This document shows, in pieces, positions 1 to 5,208 of a stretch of DNA of 6,340 nucleotides; the stretch's first letter is position 1; each line of letters opens with the position of its first letter. The DNA lies in contig CAJOMW010000062.1 in assembly GCA_905235695.1 (NCBI GenBank), forward strand, positions 1-6,340, read 5' to 3'. Origin of the DNA: an uncultured Clostridia bacterium. Its GTDB lineage: Bacteria; Bacillota; Clostridia; Oscillospirales; CAG-382. A program made the position numbers and the translations under genes. The notes beneath the pieces were generated by a model, which made no database searches, was not told the origin of the DNA, and worked only from the letters and a program-made list of their open reading frames with translations.

Positions 1-403
1 CGGATTCCCTTATTTTATAGCTCATCTCCGCATCCTCTTCGTAAAGAGCGCTTTCGTGCGGCATCTCATAGTTGTTGAACAGGACGCTCCCGGCGGAGTC
101 TGTGAAATATACGGATATGTTTGAGTTGAGGGACGAATACTTGTCCATGAGGTAGTCGTATTCGCCTTCTGCCAAGGTTCCGGACAGATAGGGGCGCACG
201 TACAGAGAGCTGACGATATTTCGTATGTCCGACATCTCCTCCCGATATATGCGCTCTCTCAGCTCTTCGCCATCGTCTAGATAGGCGTTTCCTTCGTTCA
301 GGTACAGTATTGCTATGCCCGATACAGCAAAGAGCGCCGCACTTATCGCTATGATAAAAACCGCTGCGATTTTTGCAAAAGTACTGCTGAGTAACTTGTT
401 CAT
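1..403 (-). CDS. Sensor histidine kinase, N-terminal part (runs off the left edge)
   Basis: This is an open frame of 134 codons from an ATG at 403-401 to the window edge with no stop. Residues about 10-33 form one hydrophobic helix (signal anchor/TM1) after a short basic start (MNKLLSSTFAK). The rest is a hydrophilic, acidic stretch that reads like the extracytoplasmic sensor region; the second TM helix, HAMP, HisKA and ATPase domains would lie beyond the window. The kinase assignment therefore rests on context. Its ATG overlaps the TGA of the OmpR-type regulator (ATGA, bases 403-400), the usual regulator-then-kinase order with translational coupling. A GAGG lies about 13 bases upstream, too far to be a strong site. 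I infer that it senses an envelope signal and phosphorylates the neighbouring regulator; the ligand is unknown. It could be another membrane protein, but position and topology make a kinase by far the most likely. Confidence 0.8.
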   Translation of the reverse strand, partial: MNKLLSSTFAKIAAVFIIAISAALFAVSGIAILYLNEGNAYLDDGEELRERIYREEMSDIRNIVSSLYVRPYLSGTLAEGEYDYLMDKYSSLNSNISVYFTDSAGSVLFNNYEMPHESALYEEDAEMSYKIRES

Positions 404-1098
404 GATTTTCCGTCAGCCTCCATTTTATATCCCTTGCCCCATACGACCTTTACATACCTCGGCTCGGCGGGGTTTATCTCTATCTTTTCGCGCAGGTGCC
501 GTATGTGCACCGCAACCGTCCCTTGCGCACCGATTGGCGAGTCGTTCCACACCGCACGGTATATTTCATCCGGCGAAAAGACCTTCCCGGGATTCTGCAT
601 GAACAGCCTTAAAATATCGTATTCCATCGGCGTGAGGCTCACGTTCTCCCCGTCGACAGACACGAGCTTTGAAAAGTCGTCGAGCACGATGCCTCCGATG
701 ATCAGCTGAGACGCTTTGACTGCTCCGCCGCCAAGGCTCATGTACCTTCTTAGCTGGGATTTTACGCGAGCCATCAGCTCTACCGGGTTAAAGGGCTTTG
801 TGACGTAGTCGTCGGCGCCGATATTCAGCCCGAGTATCTTGTCGCTGTCCTCGGACTTTGCCGTGAGCAGTATAACAGGTATGTTTGACAGCTTTCTAAG
901 CTCGATCATGGTAGTTATCCCATCCATTTCGGGCATCATTACGTCGAGCAGAATGAGATGAATGTCTGTGCTTTTTATTATCTGAAGCGCCTCAAGCCCG
1001 TTTGAAGCGGTGAGAACACTGTAGTTTTCGGAAGAGAGGTATATTTCAAGAGCTGAAACGATGTCTCTTTCATCATCGCATACGAGTATGTTATACAT
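400..1098 (-). CDS. OmpR/PhoB-family response regulator
   Basis: This is a DNA-binding regulator of 232 residues, the usual length for the family. The receiver domain covers about 1-115, with acidic pocket D8/D9, phospho-acceptor D52 (in LLDVMMPEMDG), T79, and K101 (in YVTKPF). A winged-helix effector domain covers about 130-228 and shows the typical SLTPMEYDILRLF, DEIYRAVW, VAVHIRHLREKI and VWGKGYKM segments. Start choice: the frame can be extended to a TTG at 1119, but the Shine-Dalgarno GGAAAGGAA (1114-1106) lies inside that extension, 7 bases before the ATG at 1098, and family proteins begin like MYNILVCDDE. The stop overlaps the kinase start, so the two genes form one operon. A promoter and TTAAGA repeats upstream suggest autoregulation. 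The family and activity are clear; the regulon is not visible. Confidence 0.96.
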   Translation of the reverse strand: MYNILVCDDERDIVSALEIYLSSENYSVLTASNGLEALQIIKSTDIHLILLDVMMPEMDGITTMIELRKLSNIPVILLTAKSEDSDKILGLNIGADDYVTKPFNPVELMARVKSQLRRYMSLGGGAVKASQLIIGGIVLDDFSKLVSVDGENVSLTPMEYDILRLFMQNPGKVFSPDEIYRAVWNDSPIGAQGTVAVHIRHLREKIEINPAEPRYVKVVWGKGYKMEADGKS

Positions 1099-1105
1099 TC
1101 TTAAA

Positions 1106-1114
1106 TTCCTTTCC
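1106..1114 (-). promoter_or_regulatory. Ribosome binding site fixing the regulator start
   Basis: On the minus strand GGAAAGGAA stands 7 bases before the ATG at 1098. It rules against the longer reading from a TTG at 1119, because the site would then be internal to the coding region. Confidence 0.75.
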
Positions 1115-1140
1115 GGCAAAATAATGCCCTTTCTGACAAT

Positions 1141-1169
1141 ATAATACTACAAAAGATTTTAAGAAGCAA
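1141..1169 (-). promoter_or_regulatory. Sigma-A promoter for the two-component operon
   Basis: On the minus strand there is a -35 TTGCTT (1169-1164), a 17-base spacer and a -10 TATTAT (1146-1141). Transcription would start near 1134, giving a leader of about 36 bases before the regulator ATG at 1098. Each hexamer departs from consensus (TTGACA, TATAAT) by one or two bases, fitting a promoter helped by an activator. A TTGACA on the same strand at 1212-1207 has no acceptable -10 at 16-18 bases and is not preferred. Confidence 0.6.
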
Positions 1170-1198
1170 TACGTTAAAGCTTTAAGAAAAGATTAAGA
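1159..1198. promoter_or_regulatory. TTAAGA direct repeats, possible response-regulator operator
   Basis: Three same-orientation copies of TTAAGA lie at 1159-1164, 1182-1187 and 1193-1198. The last two are exactly 11 bases apart (start to start), one helical turn, as in the tandem half-sites bound by OmpR/PhoB-family dimers. On the minus strand this pair sits just upstream of the -35 of the two-component promoter; the third copy lies in the spacer, touching the -35. Autoregulation by the neighbouring regulator is an inference; the region is AT-rich, so chance is not excluded. Confidence 0.4.
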
Positions 1199-1464
1199 TG
1201 GCAAAATGTCAATTTTTTCATATACCGGATATCCGCAGATAATTTTACACCCGAAAGGAGAAATTATAAATAAGCGCATACCTCTGCTGGCTTTCTGATA
1301 ACTGCCTCCAAAATACAAATCCGTCTTTGCACGAATATAATAATGTAGGCGCTATATAAGACCAAAAAAATTTTTGCGGTCTGTATAACGGCGCCGCTTT
1401 TCGCTAAGAATAAAGACGTAGAAGAAAACGGAAAGAAAAACATAATATTCGGAGTGATAAGATA

Positions 1465-1839
1465 ATGAACGTAAGAAGAGGAGATATCTATTATGCGGAT
1501 CTGAGCCCCGTAGTCGGCTCTGAGCAGGGCGGAATGAGGCCGGTACTTATAGTACAGAACGACGTGGGAAACAAGTACAGCCCGACCGTGATAGCTGCGG
1601 CTATCACAAGCAGAACTTCAAAGAGCAAGCTTCCCACGCACATCGAGGTATACGCAGATAAGTACGGACTCGCAAAGGATTCCGTCATTCTTCTCGAGCA
1701 GATAAGAACCTTAGACAAGACACGCCTGAAGGAAAAAATGGGGCATCTTGACGAAAACGTAATGAACCAGGTGAACGACGCAATAACAGTAAGCTTCGGC
1801 TTAGAGCTCACGGCTCAGAGACAGGAGTTCATCGGGTGA
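1465..1839 (+). CDS. ndoA: EndoA/MazF-type mRNA endoribonuclease toxin (PemK family)
   Basis: This 124-residue cytoplasmic RNase belongs to the MazF/PemK/Kid family, which cleaves single-stranded mRNA at short motifs. From memory it matches Bacillus subtilis NdoA (EndoA) closely along its length: the RRGDIYYADLSPVVGSEQGG start, RPVLIVQND, AAAIT, KLPTHIEV and DSVILLEQIRTLDK. NdoA cleaves at UACAU, but specificity here is not proven. The family's catalytic Arg and Thr are present at R25 (in GGMRPV) and T48 (in AAAITS). The C-terminus is about eight residues longer than NdoA. GGAG (1451-1454) precedes the ATG by 10 bases. The gene is followed at once by a terminator, so it is transcribed alone. 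Its usual partner, a MazE/NdoAI antitoxin directly upstream, is absent: the 345 upstream bases hold no credible frame. The toxin is intact with no sign of decay. Confidence 0.95.
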   Translation: MNVRRGDIYYADLSPVVGSEQGGMRPVLIVQNDVGNKYSPTVIAAAITSRTSKSKLPTHIEVYADKYGLAKDSVILLEQIRTLDKTRLKEKMGHLDENVMNQVNDAITVSFGLELTAQRQEFIG

Positions 1840-1843
1840 AGAA

Positions 1844-1877
1844 AAGAGGGGGCGCAGAGCGTTCCCTCTTGATTTTT
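1844..1877 (+). terminator. Rho-independent terminator after the toxin gene
   Basis: The arms AAGAGGG (1844-1850) and CCCTCTT (1864-1870) pair, followed inward by two G-U pairs and CGC/GCG around an AGA loop. This makes a 12-pair stem, with TTTTT at 1873-1877. It starts four bases after the toxin stop codon at 1837-1839 and isolates the toxin from the downstream surface-protein gene. Confidence 0.9.
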
Positions 1878-1971
1878 GCATTTTTACTTATCAACACAAT
1901 TAAAATATGCAATTTGACAACTCAGTTGCCTCAGCCGATATCCGTATGCCAAGGCGATAGCGCTTAAATAC

Positions 1972-2032
1972 AATTTTTATGATATAAATTGATTTTTCTA
2001 TTGAAATTCGATAATTTTTGTGATATACTGAT
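1972..2032 (+). repeat. Near-duplicate AT-rich direct repeat containing two extended -10 elements
   Basis: A 15-base block, AATTTTT(A/G)TGATATA, occurs at 1972-1986 and again at 2013-2027, with one mismatch and 41 bases between starts. Both copies contain an extended -10 (TGATATAAA, then TGATATACT). The second is the -10 of the promoter described separately; the first has no clear -35. The upstream stretch 1880-1971 shows nothing else I can name. Confidence 0.55.
2001..2029 (+). promoter_or_regulatory. Extended -10 sigma-A promoter for the SLH gene
   Basis: A -35 TTGAAA (2001-2006), a 17-base spacer and a -10 TATACT (2024-2029) preceded by TGA (2021-2023) make an extended -10 promoter. The start would be near 2036, leaving a leader of about 98 bases before the ATG at 2134. 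The leader holds two T-runs (2066-2080 area) and a hairpin next to the ribosome site. Confidence 0.75.
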
Positions 2033-2100
2033 AAGCGACAAAGACTTTCGGCGCATCTGCGGAACTTTTTTGAGTTTTTTGCGTCATATTGTCAAATAAC

Positions 2101-2127
2101 TTTTGCCGCACAGCGGCAGAACGGAGG
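2101..2127 (+). promoter_or_regulatory. Leader hairpin abutting the SLH gene ribosome binding site
   Basis: TGCCGC (2104-2109) and GCGGCA (2113-2118) pair around an ACA loop. One G-U and two A-U pairs extend this to a 9-pair stem spanning 2101-2121. The Shine-Dalgarno GGAGG (2123-2127) begins one base after the stem and is six bases before the ATG at 2134. That site supports the ATG over an in-frame TTG at 2089. The hairpin could protect the 5' end or modulate ribosome access; this role is inferred. Confidence 0.6.
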
Positions 2128-2133
2128 ATTACA

Positions 2134-3375
2134 ATGAAAAAGATCAAAATCATTGCGCTCATCATAGCTGCGGTAATGACGCTGTCCGTGTTGACGCCGC
2201 TCGTATATGCGTCTAATATTGAATTGGAAGTTGACGTAAACGATTTGTTCAAAGATGACAAGGAAACAGGCGGCGAGACAGGTGGAGAGACCGGCGGAGA
2301 GACCGGCGGTGATACAAGCGGAAGCACCGGCGGCACCTCCGGCAGCGGTTCGGGAAAAACGTCCGGCGGCGGTTCGGGCGGAAGGTCCGGCGGAAATTCC
2401 GGAGGCACGTCCGGCAGCGGTTCAGGCGGTACGTCCGGCGGCACGACTACGCAACCCTCCGGAAACACTGAAAACAAGGGCGAAAACAACGGAGAAAACA
2501 ACGGAGAAGATACCTTTATCATCCCCTCATTCTCTGACGTAAACAAAGACGACTGGTTCTACTCGGATGTTATGGCTCTTGCGCTTTTCGGCGTAATAAA
2601 CGGCTATGAAGACGGTACATTCAAGCCATATCGCAGCGTTACGAGAGCCGAATATGTAAAGCTCCTCGTTTCCGCACTTATCGATCAGAACTTTACGACT
2701 AAGGATGTTATATTTAAGGATGTAGACCCCAATGCATGGTACGCTGATTATATTGCTACCGCTATTCTCTATGGAATAATTGATAAAAAAGACTACGGCG
2801 ATACGTTTGATCCCAACGGTGCGATATCCAGACGCGAAGTTGCAAAGCTCAACGTAAACGCTTTTAAAGCAGACGTAGGCAAGTACAAGTCACCGTTTGC
2901 CGACACAGATGATCCCTACGCCATTGCGATGTATCAGTACTGCATCATGCAGGGCGAGGTAGACTCCGTAACGGGCGAGCGCAACTTCAAGCCCGATACA
3001 ACCATAACCAGAGCCGAAACTGCGGCGGTAATATACAGAATACTCAGATCTGCGGCCGAGGAAAACTACATAGAGAAATTCAGGAGCGAGCATGACCTTC
3101 CGGGGCTTGAACCGATAAACCCTCCGGCACAGACCAATAATGAGTCGACGGGCGAAGCAGGGAAAGACGGTTCTGACGGTGAAGTACTTTGCTTAACTAC
3201 TGCTGATAACGATTTGTATAACGCATATTTAAATGCTTGGGGTAACTCCCAAGCATTTCTCTCGTATAGCTATCCGTACGGGATAAATTCGGAAGAAACG
3301 CGCGAACTTATCGAAAAGAGCGCCGAGGTTTTTCAGCCGCAGCCGCTTCTCACCCGGAATCGGCTGCTCATCTGA
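2134..3375 (+). CDS. Secreted S-layer homology (SLH) protein, N-terminal part of a frameshifted SLH-transglutaminase
   Basis: The 413-residue frame starts at an ATG with GGAGG six bases upstream. Residues 1-26 are a signal peptide (MKKIK, hydrophobic core, cut after VYA). Residues 45-104 are fifteen four-residue units of the form [T/S]-G-[G/S]-x, then a GENN-repeat acidic stretch (116-127). Three SLH domains follow at about 133-182, 194-244 and 255-305, with the TRAE-type motif as TRAE (R171), SRRE (R233) and TRAE (R293). SLH triplets hold proteins to pyruvylated wall polysaccharide, so this protein should sit on the cell surface behind a flexible linker. After a polar linker (about 306-355) comes the beginning of another domain. 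The last residues after about position 400 look out of frame, and the transglutaminase domain continues in the next frame at once. If translated as is, the product is a wall-bound protein lacking its enzymatic domain. Confidence 0.88.
   Translation: MKKIKIIALIIAAVMTLSVLTPLVYASNIELEVDVNDLFKDDKETGGETGGETGGETGGDTSGSTGGTSGSGSGKTSGGGSGGRSGGNSGGTSGSGSGGTSGGTTTQPSGNTENKGENNGENNGEDTFIIPSFSDVNKDDWFYSDVMALALFGVINGYEDGTFKPYRSVTRAEYVKLLVSALIDQNFTTKDVIFKDVDPNAWYADYIATAILYGIIDKKDYGDTFDPNGAISRREVAKLNVNAFKADVGKYKSPFADTDDPYAIAMYQYCIMQGEVDSVTGERNFKPDTTITRAETAAVIYRILRSAAEENYIEKFRSEHDLPGLEPINPPAQTNNESTGEAGKDGSDGEVLCLTTADNDLYNAYLNAWGNSQAFLSYSYPYGINSEETRELIEKSAEVFQPQPLLTRNRLLI
2266..2445 (+). repeat. Fifteen 12-base units coding a Gly-rich tetrapeptide linker
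   Basis: The unit is [T/S]-G-[G/S]-x, starting TGGE, TGGE, TGGE, TGGD, TSGS, TGGT, SGSG and continuing through SGGT. The first four units are nearly identical at DNA level (AC-GG-GG-GAG pattern); later units centre on TCCGGC and have diverged. Because the unit is a multiple of three, copy-number change would lengthen or shorten the linker without breaking the frame. It lies between the signal peptide and the SLH domains, as a flexible or possibly glycosylated spacer. A second small 12-base repeat (GENN units) follows at 2479-2514. Confidence 0.85.
3231..3258. repeat. Perfect 11-base inverted repeat inside the SLH gene
   Basis: AAATGCTTGGG (3231-3241) and CCCAAGCATTT (3248-3258) pair fully around a six-base loop. 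The stem is in frame in the SLH protein (coding LNAWGNSQAFL). It is followed by TTTCTC, not a proper T-run, so it is not a standard terminator. It lies about 70-140 bases upstream of the frame break. Confidence 0.75.
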
Positions 3376-3416
3376 CGTTAAAGACGAGAGCTGAAGGCGA
3401 CGTACATAACACATCT

Positions 3417-3917
3417 TTGACGCTCGAGTTCATATCAGGCGCATCATTATCGTACGAAGAGCTGTGCGAAAACGGCGAAAGGGCAAAACAGGCGGCGTAT
3501 TCCGTCGCATCGGATATAGTGAAGGACTGCCGCGGCGATTTTGAAAAAGCAAGGGCAATACACGACTATATCGCATCTGTTTGCGAGTACGACGGTGAGA
3601 TGGACGAGCTGTCATATACGGCGCTCGGAGCGCTCGGATACGGAAAGGCGGTCTGCCAGGGATACAGCGCGGCGTTCAATCTGCTGTGCAGGTGCGCGGG
3701 GCTGAGGTCTCTCGCAGTGTCTAACGACAGCCACATGTGGAACGTCGTACTCATTGACGGCGACATTTACCACTACGATGTGACATACGACGACGGGGAT
3801 GTCATATTGCACGAATACTGCGGAGTAAAGGACGAGGGCACATTTTCTGATGAAGCTCATTCGGGCTTTACTCTTCCGAAAAAAGAATACTTCTATATTG
3901 ACGGGACGGTTTTATGA
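3417..3917 (+). CDS. Transglutaminase-like domain, C-terminal part of the frameshifted SLH protein
   Basis: The frame is open from 3270 to the TGA at 3915-3917; the TTG at 3417 is only the first formal start and has no ribosome site, so this is a fragment rather than an independent gene. Counted from that TTG, it contains the transglutaminase-like (papain-fold) signature: KARAIHDYIASVCEYD (44-59), nucleophile C80 in GKAVCQGYS, H106 in SHMWNVV, and D121 in YHYDVTYDD. The Cys-His-Asp triad is complete. Bacterial wall proteins with this domain are usually peptidases or cross-linking enzymes; the substrate here is unknown. Joining to the SLH frame by a -1 shift at the T-run 3329-3333 gives a product of about 594 residues: signal, linker, three SLH domains, catalytic domain. 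The stop overlaps the next gene's ATG. The catalytic part shows no decay beyond the single frame break, so the break may be recent or a sequencing error. Confidence 0.82.
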   Translation: MTLEFISGASLSYEELCENGERAKQAAYSVASDIVKDCRGDFEKARAIHDYIASVCEYDGEMDELSYTALGALGYGKAVCQGYSAAFNLLCRCAGLRSLAVSNDSHMWNVVLIDGDIYHYDVTYDDGDVILHEYCGVKDEGTFSDEAHSGFTLPKKEYFYIDGTVL

Positions 3918-5071
3918 AAGAAAAGATAATATATTTTGACAATGCGGCAACGACGGTTACAGACGAAGAGGCGGCGGAATACGCCTGCAGAATGATGCGG
4001 GAAGTATACGCAAACCCATCGTCTGCGCACTCATTCGGCTTTGAAGCCGAAAAGCACCTCAAGGAGGCGAGGGAGAACGTACTTCATGCTCTCGGCTACA
4101 CTTCGAGGGACGGAGATGTGGTATTCACCTCATGCGGCACCGAGAGCGACAACATGGCGCTTTTCGGAGCGGCAAAGGCAAAGCGCAGGAGGGGAAACCG
4201 GATAGTTATATCGGATTCGGAGCACCCTGCCGTGGAAAACGCCGCAAAAGAGCTTGAGACGCAGGGATTTGAGCTTATTCGCATACCGACAAGGGGCGGA
4301 AAGATAGACCTTGATTTTGCCGCTTCCCAGATAAACGAAAAAACCGTGCTCGTGTCGTGTATGACGGTAAACAACGAGACAGGAGCCCAGTATGATCTGC
4401 AGTCGCTTTCCGAGATAACGAGGAGAAACGCTCCAAACGCTTATTTTCACACGGACGCCGTACAGGGCTTTACAAAGGTGCGCAACATATCGGCTTTTGA
4501 CGCCGATCTCATAAGCGTCAGCGGACATAAGATACACGCGCCTAAAGGTGTCGGAGCGCTGTTTATAAAGAAGGGAGTGAGAGTGCCAAGCCTGCTGTAC
4601 GGAGGCGGACAGGAGGGAGGACTTCGCTCCGGGACGGAGGCTATGCCTTCAATATGCGCTTTCGGGCTTGCCGCAAGGCGTGCGTCTGATGAGCAAAGTG
4701 AAAGAGAGGCGCATTTTGCAGTCCTCAACTCATACCTTCGCGAGAAGATAGCAAGGGAGACGGACGGCGTTATTATAAACTCCGGCACGGAGGGCTTTGC
4801 AAAGCATATAGTCAGCATTGCCCTGCCGGGAATAAGAAGCGAAATAATGCTGAGATACCTCTCGGAGAGGGGAATATACGTCTCGGCCGGCTCTGCCTGC
4901 TCGTCTAAAAAGGCGGATAACAGGGTGCTTTCAAATTTCGGGCTCTCCGAAAAAGAGGCGGACAGCACTCTCAGGATAAGCTTTTCAAAGTACAATACGA
5001 CATGCGAGATAGACGCCTTGACAGAGAACATAAAGCAGGGAATGACCACGCTCCAAAGAGTCGGCAAATGA
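3914..5071 (+). CDS. Cysteine desulfurase (NifS/IscS family)
   Basis: This 385-residue PLP enzyme of the class V aminotransferase fold would take sulfur from L-cysteine to form alanine and an enzyme persulfide, for Fe-S clusters or thiolated tRNA. Visible motifs: start IIYFDNAATT (5-14), ANPSSAH (33-39), GTESDN (75-80), H104 in SEHPAVEN stacking on PLP, NNETGAQ (153-159), D181 and Q184 in HTDAVQ, PLP lysine K206 in SGHK, GGGQEGGLRSGTE (230-242), and catalytic C329 in SAGSACSSKK. All key residues are present and the length is normal. The ATG overlaps the TGA of the transglutaminase frame (ATGA), so translation is probably coupled; there is no strong Shine-Dalgarno. No IscU/NifU scaffold or ThiI follows in the window, so its sulfur acceptor is unknown. 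The family is certain; the choice among NifS, IscS or NifZ orthologues is not. Confidence 0.95.
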   Translation: MKEKIIYFDNAATTVTDEEAAEYACRMMREVYANPSSAHSFGFEAEKHLKEARENVLHALGYTSRDGDVVFTSCGTESDNMALFGAAKAKRRRGNRIVISDSEHPAVENAAKELETQGFELIRIPTRGGKIDLDFAASQINEKTVLVSCMTVNNETGAQYDLQSLSEITRRNAPNAYFHTDAVQGFTKVRNISAFDADLISVSGHKIHAPKGVGALFIKKGVRVPSLLYGGGQEGGLRSGTEAMPSICAFGLAARRASDEQSEREAHFAVLNSYLREKIARETDGVIINSGTEGFAKHIVSIALPGIRSEIMLRYLSERGIYVSAGSACSSKKADNRVLSNFGLSEKEADSTLRISFSKYNTTCEIDALTENIKQGMTTLQRVGK

Positions 5072-5101
5072 TAAAATTTAACGTTAAAATTAACTGTGCT
5101 T

Positions 5102-5174
5102 AGTATTGACAAAATCTGCCGCAAAGGGTATAATTTTAGATGGATAGCAATAAGATTTAATATCTGTCAATACT
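5102..5174. repeat. 10-base inverted repeat bracketing the Mur ligase promoter
   Basis: AGTATTGACA (5102-5111) includes the -35 box. Its exact reverse complement TGTCAATACT lies at 5165-5174 in the leader. The arms are 63 bases apart, close to six helical turns, and could be a paired operator. Chance is possible because one arm is constrained by the -35 consensus. Confidence 0.5.
5106..5134 (+). promoter_or_regulatory. Consensus sigma-A promoter for the Mur ligase gene
   Basis: A perfect TTGACA (5106-5111), a 17-base spacer and a perfect TATAAT (5129-5134) are present. Transcription should start near 5141, giving a leader of about 68 bases before the TTG start at 5209. No terminator is visible between the desulfurase stop (5071) and this promoter, so readthrough from upstream may add to expression. 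Confidence 0.9.
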
Positions 5175-5199
5175 TTGCCGCTTTGGCAAATAAGAGGGG
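5174..5199 (+). promoter_or_regulatory. Leader hairpin and ribosome site deciding the TTG start
   Basis: TTTGCC (5174-5179) and GGCAAA (5185-5190) form a six-pair stem with a five-base loop. The Shine-Dalgarno GAGGGG (5194-5199) comes directly after and stands nine bases before TTG at 5209. No ATG or GTG in the frame is better placed; the first internal ATG is residue 19 with no site, so the TTG is preferred. Confidence 0.6.
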
Positions 5200-5208
5200 T
5201 GCATTTAC

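Larger units (their letters stand above)
1120..1464. other. Divergent intergenic region with no gene
   Basis: These 345 bases separate the leftward two-component operon from the rightward toxin gene. The left third holds the minus-strand promoter and TTAAGA repeats. A perfect 10-base palindrome CGGATATCCG lies at 1226-1235. A good Shine-Dalgarno-like AAAGGAG at 1254-1260 is followed by no ATG, GTG or TTG within reach. A TATAAT at 1336-1341 is the best -10 candidate for the toxin gene but has no recognisable -35 at 16-18 bases. Plus-strand frames here are tiny (14 codons from 1198, 30 codons from 1206) and lack ribosome sites, so I see no antitoxin gene. Confidence 0.7.

Noticed and set aside
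1099..1119. Extended start of the response regulator at TTG 1119
   Set aside because: The Shine-Dalgarno lies within the extension and serves the ATG at 1098; the extra residues do not fit the receiver domain start.
1198..1298. Short plus-strand frames (14 and 30 codons) as possible antitoxin
   Set aside because: They have no ribosome site, the products do not resemble MazE or ribbon-helix-helix proteins, and both end well before the toxin gene.
1376..1402. GCGG...CCGC followed by TTTT as a terminator in the spacer before the toxin
   Set aside because: Only four pairs with a long loop; too weak to call.
2050..2082. CGC-ATCT-GCG plus T-runs as a leader attenuator
   Set aside because: The stem is only three pairs, so an intrinsic terminator is not supported despite the two T-runs.
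1912..2097. Inverted 9-base repeat ATTTGACAA / TTGTCAAAT flanking the SLH promoter
   Set aside because: The arms are short, AT-rich and 177 bases start to start; chance is likely.
2089..2133. Extended start of the SLH protein at TTG 2089
   Set aside because: It would place polar residues before the signal peptide; GGAGG six bases before the ATG at 2134 fixes the start.
1998..2546. Long minus-strand frame with a proline-rich repeat (PPEPLPDVPPE-like)
   Set aside because: It is the antisense shadow of the Gly/Ser/Thr linker and leader of the SLH gene; its repeat is explained by the 12-base units on the plus strand.
5077..5088. Palindrome TTTAACGTTAAA after the desulfurase gene as a terminator
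   Set aside because: It has no loop and no GC stem, so it would not terminate; it could be a binding site but nothing else supports that.
4447..5124. 225-residue minus-strand frame opposite the desulfurase gene
   Set aside because: The plus strand encodes a complete desulfurase with all catalytic residues; the minus frame shows no recognisable motif.
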